Made by a program: the position numbers and the translations under genes
Part shown: positions 1 to 13,300 of the stretch, piece by piece
Numbering within the stretch: the first letter of the stretch is position 1
Layout of the letters: each line of letters starts with the position of its first letter
Source of the DNA: Rhyacichthys aspro
Taxonomy: Eukaryota > Chordata > Actinopteri > Gobiiformes > Rhyacichthyidae
Length of the DNA stretch: 64,000 nt
Assembly: GCA_036850595.1 (NCBI GenBank)
Contig: CM072155.1
Coordinates: 8,000,256-8,064,255 of the forward strand
Direction: 5' to 3'
Notes under the pieces: model-generated
What the model was told of the DNA's origin: nothing
Databases searched by the model: none
The model's input: the letters and a program-made list of their open reading frames with translations, nothing else

Positions 1-155
1 TCTACAGTGTAAACAGTGATGTCATACCAGTGCCACATGAGCTGCCTTTCTATATGAAGTACAGATGATATTTAAAGCAAACTTTTCAAAAATGTACGTG
101 TGTTGCCATTAATCAGAACAAAGAGAGTAAGTCCTACTGGAGGTATAATTCTGTT

Positions 156-734
156 AGGGGTGCTCCGATTGATCGGCCACCGATCATGATCGGCCGATTA
201 TGGCTAAAAGTAGCGTGATCGGTGATCAGCTAGAACGGCCAATCAGCTATACTACAGTACTATATAACATACTATAAAAGCTAGCACTAAGATTATAGGA
301 GCAGCTCTGCAGCACAGATGCCCCTCACTCAGCAACCATATGGCATATTCTGTTTTCTTTTCTGGTTTATGTAGCACTCCAGTGTGTTCCTGTTATTTGT
401 TCCTTAATTTAAAGTTGAGTGAAGTAAAGCTGAGGGCTGACTTTGGATAGTTGGATGTAGTCATAATAAGGCACAACTTATTTGTTGCTTTTTTTAGGCA
501 GTTGTAGGCTGTTGCTTGTTATTGTGAGCAAAACTTAATGTTCTTGCTGTATGAAACAAAAAAAGATAATAAAGAAAAGAAAACATTGTAATTTGAATAA
601 ACTTTAGTTTTACCACCTCCAAATAATTATTTAAAATTGGCTTCTGTGTTTTTAAGAATAGTGAATTTATTATGGTACATAATAAAATAGAACCCATGAT
701 CGGTGATAAAAAATCCTGATCGGAGCACTCTTAA
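156..734. mobile_element. hAT-like non-autonomous DNA transposon (MITE)
   Basis: The left end AGGGGTGCTCCGAT and the right end ATCGGAGCACTCTT are inverted copies with one mismatch over 14 bp. A GATCGG-rich palindromic stretch follows the left end. The flanks attctgtt (148-155) and ctgctgtt (735-742) match at 6 of 8 bases, which fits a decayed 8-bp hAT target-site duplication. There is no transposase frame. The family name is not known to me. Confidence 0.7.
665..670 (-). terminator. Candidate polyadenylation signal for prkcb
   Basis: AATAAA on the minus strand, about 0.5 kb past the stop codon and within the hAT-like element. No transcript evidence is available. The real 3' end could lie beyond the window. 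Confidence 0.25.
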
Positions 735-1166
735 CTGCTGTTTTTCCAGTTGATTCCTAGCCTTCTCAACATTAAATTAAAAAAGCTGCACCATTTTTCT
801 GCATTGTAGAGACTCACTTATTAATGGCACAAGTTATACTTACTGTAGACTAAAAATGCTAATAAATGACTAAATGCTAATAAGCACAACATTTAGCATT
901 CATTCTTGGAATATGACTGAGGATTTTCATTTTTTTAAAAACTAATGACAGTGTTTGGCTCTATCTTTTAGCAGCCCAAAGTTTACTATGCTTTTGACAG
1001 TGGAAAAGCCTCTAATGCCATACTGACCCGACCCGTAACGTACCACTCCAGTGAAAATGTACCTATTGATGGCAACAAATATTCAGTACATGTTAATTTG
1101 TTACAGAGCAATAATAATGCATGTAGGTGTGAATGTGCGTGTAAGTGTCCATGGATGGATGTGTGA

Positions 1167-1334
1167 TCAGGCCTGCTCTGTGGCAGTGGTGGCTTCAGGG
1201 AACTCTGGGTTGATAAAGGAGAACCCCTGGAACTCGTCCTGGTCCAGGTTCTGAATGACTTCCTCGTCCGGAGGGGTCAGCACCGGTGGGTGACGTGTAA
1301 AAAAACGGTCAAAGTTCTCGGCCTCGCGTCCACA
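1167..1334 (-). CDS. prkcb: prkcb coding exon 17: beta-I V5 tail and stop
   Basis: 168 nt encoding Cys623-Ala677 and TGA. It opens CGREAENFDRFFTRHPPVLT and so matches the mammalian beta-I tail, not beta-II. Thr642 (turn motif, VLTPPD) and Ser661 (hydrophobic motif, FQGFSFI) are the two autophosphorylation sites that stabilise mature PKC. The last residues (PEATTATEQA) diverge from the mammalian ending and are slightly longer. The acceptor lies behind a long pyrimidine-rich stretch on the coding strand. Confidence 0.96.
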   Translation of the reverse strand, partial: CGREAENFDRFFTRHPPVLTPPDEEVIQNLDQDEFQGFSFINPEFPEATTATEQA

Positions 1335-4300
1335 CTGTTGAAGAGGGCGGGGTTGGGGGTGGGGTGTATCGAGAACAGGAGGAGGGTAGGGACGGACCCG
1401 AATGGATGGATTGGGGTGAGGAGGGGAGGGGAGGGGGGAGAGGGGAGGAGAACAAAAGAAGGGAAATGTAGGGTTGAACCAGGATGTAAGATGACATCAT
1501 CTGAATGTCTCTTTAAATATCTGAACAAGGTAGAGAACTTTGGTGAGCTTCATTCAATTTAATCACTATGTAATTCATTAATTTTTGAATGTATGTGCTT
1601 CAATAAAGCCCACCTCAGCTCTAGCAGTGCCTTCTTCAAATATTCAAAGCATATTCAATACCATTTTTAAACAAGAGAATGAGTCTCAAATGACAACAAG
1701 TCCAATGGTAGTGCACTTTGTTGTAAAAAACTAAAACGCTTCAGCTCAACGTGTTAAAAAGTTTGAATTTCTTCAGTTATGATGATCACTTGAGTTTTAG
1801 TTGAATTTCCAAGCAGGAGTAAAAGAAAAATGCTGAAAGCAATTAATTATGATACAATTATGGGTTAATTGTGGGTTAATTATATGCAGCAGCTGTGGAG
1901 ACCTGCTGAGATATGATAAACCAAATCAGGCCGTCAGCTTCTCAGCAAAAAAAAAACAAAAAACCAAAACTCAAGAAACATGAGGCTGCACTTTCTGCTT
2001 CTTATGGATTATAATTTACAGTGAAGTACAGTTTTTTGGTCAAACTCAAGACATCATTCATTTTAGTCCCCTTCATTTCCTCGTCCTGACCACTGGGATG
2101 ACAAAAAAATCAGTTCGCCCCAGAGATGTGTGCCGTCTAAAGTACATAAAACTAGCTATTAACTTGAAAACTATATTTCCCCGACAGAATGCCTCTGAGG
2201 GCCAGGCTATTACTCTTTTTCCATCTTCATCGCGGCACCGAGCTTTAATTAACACAACAAGGATTCGGTGTCCTCTGACAACATCACCCAGAGGAGAACT
2301 ACAGACTCATTAAATCTCCGGAACTCCCAAAACCAAATGAAATGAAGCCAGATTGTTTGTAGTTTGGGGAAATATATGAAATGAGAAATGCACCAGGGTC
2401 AAAGAGTATTTGCGGCTAATTACTTGGGTTTGTTTTAACTGGTTTGGGGAAATGGGTGAAGAGAATGCCCTGTACAGGGATTTGAAAGGACTGACACTGT
2501 AGGTTCATTTTAGTGTACAGCAACTTTGGCAAAACGGTGCTAAGCATCTTTGCATGTTCCATATAAAGTAGTGCACTACAACTTGACAGGTTTCATTTGA
2601 GACAGAGCATCGGTGCATGCAAATAAACACAAACAAACAAAAAAGTCTCAACACATAGACTGGGACAAATATAAGTATGTGGCTGAAAGGACAGATGGGT
2701 CGATGCATGGATTGGTGGAAGGACAATGTGGAACTTTTATAAAGCAGATGGATTAATGGATTCACAAGACACCGGTTGATGGAGTCACGACAAATATAAG
2801 TTTTTTAACACTTCATGTCATGTTCAGGTAATGTCAGACAAAGACCAGAAATGAAGATGAGTGGTGATGGTATGAGTATTCTGTAATTGTTAGTCAGTTA
2901 GTCAAACGCACTTTTTATTGTTAGCCATTGTTGTCGAACAATTACTAATTTAGGTAAACTACTGCATCATTTTTAGGGACCATATGCAGTTCTGAAGTCT
3001 TTAAAGCTAGCAGTAGAACGTGTATCTCCTTAATGTTAACCTAGCTTGCCCCAGAACTCTGAATTACAATTTTACAAATGTGCCAAGACATTCTAAAAAC
3101 TCCTTTATCCTGACTGGCATAAGGCTGTACAATCGTTCAAGCTGTGGCAGATGAAGTCTGAAAGGAGCAACACTATGACTGGGTGTTTCATCGGCTCCTG
3201 ACTACTTCTAGTGGTCCAATGTGCAATAACATGCTTGGAATAGGTCTTTGATATTCCATCCAATTTATAGCAACAAGCATCTCTATTGAAATTTTTAATA
3301 TATACAATAACATAGAAAACACTACATATGGCCCCTTTGAGCATTCTTTGCCAAACTGCACCAAAGAATGAAAAAGTGAGTGTACTTTCAATATTGACGG
3401 ACAGATGGTCCTGCCTGACTCTTCATCGCTAAAACTTTTATACTAGCTCTAAAAACGAATCTGCTTCTCAGTCTTAAAATAGTGACTGAAAAAGGCAGAG
3501 AAAAGAGGTTAAAGACCAAAACTATTCCAAAGATCAAACAGAAAATAAAAAAAGACAGATCAGTCGACATATGTCAGCAGTTAAATCAGAGGTCTTCGAC
3601 GCACACCTGAGTGTTAAAGCTGTCGAGGTATGGTCTTGAAAGGCACATGCATACAAACAGACTTCCACAGGCAGGAATATGCACATCTCCCCATTGCCAT
3701 ACACACACATAGAAGAATCCCAGTGGGTTAGGACAGCTGCATAAAACGCTCGACTCAGAAAAACTCTTTAGCAGCAGTGTGGCCTAAGGCTCTGTAGGTG
3801 CCTCTGTGCATATTATAGCAAGATATGACATCATTCTGACTCTACTTATGATCAAACCATTTTATATAATGCAAAATAAGGAAAAGCATAAACAAACACG
3901 CGGTTGTTAAAGGTCGCTATTGCTGATGTTGCATAGACGTACAATGTGTATTCTCTAGAGGTTTACTTTGAACTCGGTCTAACCCCAGCAGAGACACAGA
4001 GCTTTGTGTGTGCTGTGTGACTGTACCAAAGTTTTCAAAAGAACCACCCAAACGAATAAAAAAATAATCACGCTCCTCAAAGATGCCTCATTCCTGACTT
4101 ACCTGTGTTCATAACAGAGAAGGGAAGAAAGAGAAAGATCACATTCAATGTAAAAAGACGGAGAAAGAGGCAGAAGAAAAATAAGTTTAAGGGAAATGTA
4201 AGGCTGTGGAATAGGTATAACCCCAACTTTGAATTATATGTTTTTAGGTAAGTACGTTGGTCACACTGGTGATTAGCAGCACCTCACTGCAACTTATTCT

Positions 4301-7300
4301 TTATTTATTCTAATTTATCTGGAAGGACTAAGGTTCAAAGAGTTTCAAAGTGGGGGCAATCACTAATTCCCATGACAATAAGAGTTGGAAGATGTAGTTT
4401 GTGCTGCTGTGAGTGAAATTCTCATTTGGCCTCAGTGGTATCTGACTTACGGCTCTAGGTTTGAACGGCGGCTGGACTTCCTTGTTTTCCAGTTTCTCCC
4501 AGTCCATGTAGCGGAAGAAGCTGTGCTCCCTGATGTCCCGCTCGCCCTCTGGACTGCAGCCCAGTCGCTTCGCTGGATGCTTTGTCATCAGCTGGACACA
4601 GTTAATAAGCAGATACAAGTGGTTTTAGATTCTTTTACTTTACCCTCCCATTTACTATAAAACCTGCAGCAGTAACATATGTTTTTTCCTTTTTTTTTGC
4701 ACCAGCAATGAGCTAAATGCCATGATTAATGCCTTTATGAAGTATGGTGTAGCATCTGCATATGAGCAAAGCTGTAGGCATAATTGTACACAACAACAAC
4801 AACACAAGTCTTTATCTGATCTATTCTCAACAGTACACTTCTGCTATGCCCCAACTTTCCCCCCTGGATTCATTAAAGTTTCATCTCATTTATGCCTGTC
4901 TCTTTCTCTTACTGTTTTCCTCGCGTGACTCCTTATATCAGGATTATTTTTATCATTTTCACCTCTTTCTCTAAACATCCATTTATGCTGCTATCTATCA
5001 TCGGATGCTTCTCCCTGGAGGCAAAGAAGAAGCCACCAAACACAGCCCACAGTGAATAAGCGGTGTTGTTTTTTTCCCCCCATTTTTACTGCAGCAGTTT
5101 GTCCAGGGGCACAATTAGGGAGCATTTATAATGACTGTCCACACAAACCTCAAGAGCAGCGTCATGGCTGGTGACGTCAGCGTGTTTGTGTGTGTAGGTG
5201 GGGTGTGCCTCCCTCGGGAGAAGCAGTCATAACTCATTACATTAGAGCTAAAATAACATTTTCCACGGGTCACTCAACCTTACACTGTGTGTGCAATCAC
5301 GTGCATTAACACACACAATATTAGCTCTATTACCTTCCCTTGTAGTAGTATTTCATCTAGCAACTGATATTTTGTATGAATACCTAGTCCTTTGTGAAGC
5401 ATGTATAAACGTTTATAGGTATATTCTGTTTGGTCCAAGCAATAAAACTGTTGTTGTGCAAAATGTGTGTATTTAAAAGGTGCATTGAGTAAGTAGTTGT
5501 GAAGAATGATATTAAAATAATACAAATAGGCAAGTAAAGCTCCAAGAATGAAGTGGAAGGAGCCATCTGTTTCTTCCTGTTTCTACAATGTAGAGTGGAT
5601 AAAATGAGCACTGCTGAAGGAGAAGCACATCCATATTTCTTTTGTGATTTATACATTCTAGTATAATATTTTGGGGCATTTACGACTTTAAGTGATTCTA
5701 TTTCTTTAAAGTAACATTACCATCAGACCTAATTCTGTTTTATTCATAGTCAATAGCATGTCTCCACAGGTCACCAAAGCTATTCACATGCTCTAAACAG
5801 GTGCACGTGAATGAGGTGTGGAATTGCAATCTGCACTTTTGCCAAAAACTGCACACTGGAATACAAGGAATCAGGGTGTGCATTTTTGCAAGTTATGAAC
5901 ACCACAACTATTTATCATTGATAGCTTTTTATTTATATAATTGATAGATCATGAAATATCACTTAAAACACAGTCATGCCCAGTCCAATGTTTACTGTGA
6001 AGATGACTGCAGTGAAAATGACAGTTCCTTTAGCTCTTGTATGTTTAAGGACACATTTGAGCAACTCATCTTTGCTGTACATTCGTGTGAACCTGATGCT
6101 CTTTTGTGCCTGACAATACAGGACTACAGAGTATGGAGATGCTTCTGTGTGAAAGTATGTATGGTCTATTGCCGGCTATGAAATATGGATGCTGGTTCAG
6201 GAGGAAGCAAGGGAGTGGAAACGTCTCCGATCACTCCTTTTCTTTTCCACACACGTGTGCACACAGAACACACACAGCAGAAGCATGCATTTTTATGAAG
6301 CATGTACAAGTTAATGCCACTCAAGTCATGCAGAACTGGAAAAATAACAATGTGAAGTCAGGGTTTCCTTGGTTCAGAGGCTACAAAGTACGTACAATAA
6401 TCCAGATATTGTGTGGAAGATTCATGAAAACAGACTATTTTGAACTATTTGAAGACGATTCAAAATAGACTGCTCAAAAACAGGAGCATTGATTGGACGA
6501 GTCTCATCATTAATTTCTGCTGCTGAAGATCAAACCCCAGTCGTGACAAGATTTGCAGAAAAGCCGTTCAGAGCATAATGGTTTAATGCGATAATTACAT
6601 TTTATTTTACATGTATTTATAGCATGATTATACACTGAGCACATTGTATAAGCGGTATAAGAGGGCTTTATGTACTGTATATGTCACACAGTTTAGTTAA
6701 CCAAGCCAGTGCCGGCAGGGAGCAGTGGGAGCTGTGGGGGTGGATGCAGGCGGGCTTTCATGCTCCACTGAAGATTCACTGTTGTAAAACTACAAGCCAG
6801 TAATCATCACTAATACATAACACAGCCTTGTGAGGGTCTTGAAGAGCATGAGCATACAGTATTTGTCATCAATTTGCCCATGATTGCTTTTAAATTAAGT
6901 GTGAAGATTCATGATAAAAGTTTTGGTTCTATCTGGCAAATGTTTTTAATTCCTGTGCTGTCTATAAAAATAGACCTTTAGGCATTAGCAGAGTGCATAT
7001 TTTCAAAGGGCAATAGTCACCAAAAATGTCAAATTCTGCTTAAACAATATGGTTTTGGCACATACAACTGACTGACAACATATGTGTGCTGTCAGTGAGT
7101 GGGTAAAAAACTTTAGCTTAATATTTAGCAGTTTTAAATAGTACTATAAGGCTACACCAATGAAAGGCTACATTCAGTGGGCAACTATGTGAACAACTGA
7201 AGAGTCTGTGTATCTCTGGCCTTAGCGTTCTTGCTCTATCAGCTAACGCTATACAACACCACAGCCAACATACCTGTAGAACTAGCATTCACCAGAAGAA

Positions 7301-10300
7301 CACTGAGTCCATTTTACATAAATGTAACAACAATTATGTCTAATTGAGTGCTTTTAACTTTCTAAAGGGATACAATTAACATCAATAAATCAGGTATAAA
7401 AATTAGGGGCCTTTAACATTTTAAGGATAGCAATTTTGGAGTTCATAGGAATTAGTTGAATACTACTGATGAGTATAGCATTTGACTGGATCAGTTAGTA
7501 AATGCCATATTTCTTGAATTAAAACCATCCATACTAAAATCACACTTTTATTTCAAACCCAATATGGCTCTGTAGTGAAGAACAAAGACAATTCTTGAGT
7601 ACTTTTTGCTTTTTTATGTCGCTTTAAATCAATAAGGCATTGTTCTTTTCTCCATTCTCTTTGAAAACACTCCAGGTGTACCTTATCAATGAAAAATATA
7701 TTTACATACTCACTTATTGATGTAACTGTGTGCATAAATGATATGAGGAGTTGTGCGAGCCTGGAGCTGCATTGTAAACATCAGAGACAAGTTGCTCTCT
7801 TTAAAGTGAGCCTGTTTGTGTGTGTGTACATCGGCAATGAGCCACCAAAGGAGAAAAGCATGTTGGAAACAATGAATCGGCATCCTGTAACCTCAAAGAC
7901 ACATGTCCAGTGGGAAGTATCGGAGCATTATTTGACACTGGGCGCTGAGTTCTGCAGAGGAGTTTCTACAGCCAAGTGAGCACAAGCTTAACCCATTAGA
8001 GCGGTGAGACAGAGGAGGGATATATAATGAAAAATGCCAAGCGGCAGCTTAACAATGAAGAAAAGGACGGGAGACGAGCATGAGATGGGGAACAATTTTG
8101 TTTCTTCACAATGGTTTTAATTACGCAGGCAGTTCTGAAACCCCACTGCCTCCTCTGCTCAATTCTTAGCAATTCAATACCTACTTGTGCATGTTTACGT
8201 GATTTTGTAAAGACTCACCCCTTTACAGATGGCAACAGCCTCCTTGGACATAGATTTGGGATAAGAGACATGATGCTCCATGATGGACTGGAATAACTCG
8301 TCTTCATCTTCTCCGTCAAATGGAGGCTGGCAAAAAGACAGGGTAAATGTAAGTTATTTAAGCATAGATTCAAGTAAATGAAAGGGTGTAATCACAGTTT
8401 GTAATTCACACAGACCTGTCCCGCCAGCATCTCATACAACAACACACCGAAGGCCCACCAGTCGACAGATTTGCCATAAGGTTGATACGCTATGATCTAA
8501 AATATAAGAAAAGAACGGAAGAATAGCCATCTCTCTTTGAATTAGTAGTGACTGTGTCTTGCTGCTTAGACTCACCTCAGGAGCGATGTAGTCTGGTGTC
8601 CCACAGAAGGTTTTAGTGGTTACCCCATCGAGCATGTTTTCTTTACACATGCCAAAGTCTGCTATCTTAATGTGGCCCTCGCAGTCCAGCATCACGTTGT
8701 CCAGCTTCAAGTCTCTACAGGGGCGTTCATATGGTTAGTCAGCAAAAACACAAATGCATTCTATTCTGCAAGTGCTAGGTATGTTATGATTCATTGGTTT
8801 CTTTTTCAAACAATCACCTGAATTGTTAAATGTTGGTGTCTAGTAGAGCACGTAAGATTCTCACGATATGATAACCTCGAGGGAAAATGTCACACTATGA
8901 TGGTATTGAGGTAATGACATTTCTAGGTAGATGTAAATGTAATAGGAATGATGTGTGAAAAAACAAGACAGTTAGAAGCTTATCTAGACTTTATTATCAA
9001 GGATCTTAAGAGATGAGAATGTTCAGCTCATAAAGGCTCAGATACAAGAGCATCAGCTCTTATTCGAGGAAGAGATGCTCCTATTGGTTGTCGGACTACA
9101 CGACTTGTCAACACTGAATCAGTTGTGGAGAAAAGTCCTTCTGGGAAAGTAATTATTTCAAAGTTTATGATTGGATGACACTAATCATGTGATTACTGTA
9201 AAATACTTTAATTCAATTTGTAGCTATTATCTATAAAATCTGCCAACAGTTAAGGAGTTCTGTTAAATATAAAAGCTGTTGTGTTAATGCAGACATGTGA
9301 AACTCAAGGCCCAGGGGCCAAATGCAAAGTTTTATATGGCCTTTCAATACATTTAATAGGTAATAATTTTGGCATTAGGTTTTAATTATATTTATATTAT
9401 ATTTCAGTTGGATTTGCACAGGTATTTGATCGATCTGATTTGACAAAGATAAATAAAATCTGTTCAGATCCAGCTAAAATCTGTTTAATTTCCATCCATT
9501 GGCCCCGAAAGGATCAAGGTTAATGTGTCTTCAGTGCTTTCCAGTCTTGTCAGGGGTCCTGTGGTGGTTTTCATACGGTGGCATTTTGAAAAGGCCTAGT
9601 GCCTAGAACATTTGGCATCACTTTTTATATATTTGCTAGTTGCTATTAATTTTTGTGTGCTCATATTTATGTAAGCTACAGTATATGGACCTCAGATGAG
9701 TCCAATTTCCAAGTTATGAAAATTTAAACTCAGAGAACTGAAATGATAGGGCTGTCATTTAGCTGACAATTAGTAAAATTACATTATCATTTGACAGTGC
9801 TATTTACAATTAAAAACAATTCTAAATGATAAACTTTATTGAGCAAATAGACCACAAAATAAAACTTTACATTGCTATGAAGTCCAGATCAAGCTGGACA
9901 GTTGGACATGGTTGTCTGGGTGTATATGTGTAATTTTCAACTTGTGTCCGACACCACACGCAGCAAGTTTTGTGTAAAATCACGATGAAGGTTACCTGTA
10001 GATGATGCCCTTTGAATGCAGGAAGAAGAGACCAATGGCTATCTCTGCAGCGTAGAACCTACACATACACACGTCGAGGAGAAAGCACATTAATTAGAAA
10101 GCGGTGTAGGTAAAGGACAAGGGGAAAACAGAGGATAATTTGTGTGTGCCTATTTGTGGGGTCTGTGTGTGTGTGTTGGCATAAAGGTCATTGCTGTCTC
10201 TTCGAGGCCAGAGAGCAGCTGATAAGATCAACAGCATGAGTCTTTTTCTACACTCTGAACCTTTGTGTGGAATTATGTGGCTATAAACAATCAATGTGCT

Positions 10301-13300
10301 GTTGTTAAAAGCATGTAAAAGACAGCCATTTTGAGAGAGGTGAGGAATATGCAGTGTGTTTTATCTGTGATCAGAAAGAAGCAGCAGGAAGCTATTGTGA
10401 CACAGCGTAAAACTCCCCCAAAAAAGAAAAACACCAGAGAACAAAGGCACACAGACAAAACCATCACTATTCTTCGCACAGAATATCCTCTGGTCTAAAA
10501 AATTAATTAAACACAGCAGAACAAGCTGATGGCCTTAGATAAAAGAGTTCCTCACCCAGTTCAACTTGCCCTTCAGCAGTCTAAACCACCTGCCACGGGC
10601 TAGAAAGTCTAATTCCCACTAAAGCAGATGAAGGGCAAACTCCGGCTCGGCTCTCACTTTCCAGACAGCCCGCTTGTCAAACATGTCAGCTCGCTGCATC
10701 GCCTTGACACCAGTGATCTCCACCAGCCACCCTAATTATATTCTGCACTTTTGGAGGTATTCTACCACACACTGGAAACTCTCAGGAGCGAATGCATTAC
10801 TTTCAAGTTCTTCAGAGCAGCAGCGTTCACCGACGGGAACAACATATTCCAGCTCCAGGCTTTGCCCCGATCGCACCTATCATATCTCTCACTGCGGCCA
10901 GTCAAACTGCTGATAGCTTATTCATAATAATACAAAACATGAAACATCTGCTGCTGCGTGTAAGGAGCCCTGAGATTTGGTGATATCAGATATTTGGCTG
11001 CTGCTGCTTGTGTGTGTGTTTGTGTGTACTCACACTGCATGAGGCTCTTTGAACTTGCCGACCTGCTGGATCTGATACATGAGATCTCCTCCGTTTATGT
11101 ACTCCATGACAAAATACAAACGGTCCTGGGGAGAGATATCGACACAGACAGAGAAGCAAAGGTCAGAAAGGACGCGCTCATATAAGTGAGGGAGAGGTCA
11201 GGGAGAAATGAGACCATCGCAGAAAAACAAAGGATCTGCTCACAGGTAAATGAAGAGTGATGGTGGGAATGAGACCACATTAGAGGAAAAAAAGAGGGGG
11301 AGTGGATAAAAATGAAGGGATAAAGGTAAAAAAAAAAAAAGAGTGGCCAAATCGAGAGGTGACTGAACGGCCAATCAGTCTTCAACTCAGTGAAATGGCG
11401 ACATCAATTTAAAGAGGCAATTCCTCTCCATTATCTACAGAAATTGCCAATAAGGTACAGTGTGTGAGCCAGAGTGGAGGGGTTGGGTGTTTGTCAGAGT
11501 GTGCTTAGAGAAAATACTGTGCTGTGTTGTTAGCTGGGGCTTTTTAAGCTGTCTGCAGTATATGTGGTGAGCCTGCCTGCGCCGCCTGATAAGTCTGAAG
11601 AACAGTCTGAGTGCACTGTGCTCTGTGAATATGAGAATAAAATGTATGTTTGGGCAGCTACAGCTAATAACAGTGTGTGTCTATTTTCCTACACCATATG
11701 TCTCATAAAATCCCTAGTAAAAAAGTCCATGTAATGCCAAAGAATTAGTACTTAAGATTAAGTTTATGTTCATAGGTCAGGCACATTTTGACACTGTGGC
11801 ACTTGACCTGATCTTCATGACACTCAAATAGACTAAATGTGATTTGTTTGGTGTGAATGTAAATGGCAGTGGTAAGTATGGAGCCACAGAGCTATATTTA
11901 CTCAGTGTTGACTCATCTTGAGTGTAATATGGATTAGACGTCAGAAGACGAGCATGAATCAAACAGAGCTGTGTATTCCAGCTGCGAGCTGTTCAGACCG
12001 CAGTGCTCACCAGCAGAGCTGCTGTGCCCTTCAGCAGGACGCTGCTCCGTGTCGCACACAACACTAGATGTGCCTACCAACAGTGTCGCCAAATAGTCAG
12101 CTATTTTTAGTTTAGTGACATCATAACAAACCAACATGATTCAGACAAATATTTTACAGATTTTGAGTTACATGTGTTGTGGCTCTTCCCTTTAAAGCAT
12201 AGTGTGTAAGTTTACATGTCTGGCACGTAAACACGGTCACTTCATCAACTGCAGTCATGTCATGTATGTATAAAGTTCAACCATTCTCTATGGACTAGAG
12301 TCGGCTGTTTCTGACAAGAACTCACAAGCTCCAGTGTCCCTCCTCTTTCTACTTCCTATGTCTTTGTCCTTTGTCCCCTAACTTCCACTGATCTTGTCAG
12401 ATGGCCCAGATGGTCTGAGCCTGTGCCTGTGAGTTTTTTCCCCTCCACTTTTGTTTGAGGGAGATTTGTTGGGTTTTCTTGTTAAGAACTTTGAGATTCA
12501 TTTTGTATACTTTCAACCAGCGTATACTTTTAATGTGCTGAAATGTCACATTTAAGTTAAGCCCTAATTTTAACACAGCTGGATACATTTCCTTGTTGCA
12601 AAATGTTGAACATACAACACTGTTCATGTTCAAAGGAAAGTGCTCGCAATACAGTCATATTTTACACAGTGACGTGGGAATATTTTTCCACTGACTTTGC
12701 AACACACACATTTACAAAAGGCTGCTTGAAATGTAATAAATGCTGTTATTCCATGTGCCAGACATTCACCCCTTGCATGTGAACACATAGGAAGATATTT
12801 AATAAATCAAAAGTACCCAAAGCAAAAGTTCATAGCAATATTACACAACATTATCCACTTTCGTACCATAGTCTGAAAGGTGGAGTGCAGTGCTGTTAGG
12901 AACGGAGGCTTCCCAGACAATGCTAACACTCTCTTCTCCACCATGGTGCACTCCACGTCATCGTCCTGAATGACCACGTCCTTCTTCAAGATCTTTATGG
13001 CATAGAGCTCCTCTGTCCCTTTACGTTCTGCCAGCATCACCTGCAACACAAGACACGAGCAAGGACTTCATAACTGCTTTACCTTTAAGAGACAAGAAAA
13101 AGTTGAGAAAAGGATTATTTCACTTGACTTTTGGGGATCTTTTGGGGGACACAGTATGGGGCCAGGTGCAGATAAGGTAAGGTGGATGGGTGACGAGAGT
13201 GGGATTATAAAAAGTGTAGTAAAAAGAAAAGAAAAGAATGACAGGAAGCCAAGGGCAGGGAAAGAGGAAGGACAGACGGAGTGATGGAGAAAGAGATTGG

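Larger units (their letters stand above)
1..1166. other. 3' flank / probable 3' UTR of prkcb
   Basis: No coding exon is seen after the stop codon. The stretch is AT-rich and contains the hAT-like MITE at 156-734. Reading on the minus strand from the stop, the first canonical AATAAA I notice is at 665-670, inside that element. No beta-II tail or other PKC sequence is visible here. Confidence 0.6.

Noticed and set aside
5951..6468. Two overlapping plus-strand open frames in intron 15
   Set aside because: No family resemblance, different frames and no splice or start context worth noting.
12807..13049. Reading past the exon 10 donor (VRKWIMLC and on)
   Set aside because: This is read-through into intron 10. 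The donor GTACGA at 12866 and the conserved next residues (DRLYFVMEY) in exon 11 fix the boundary.
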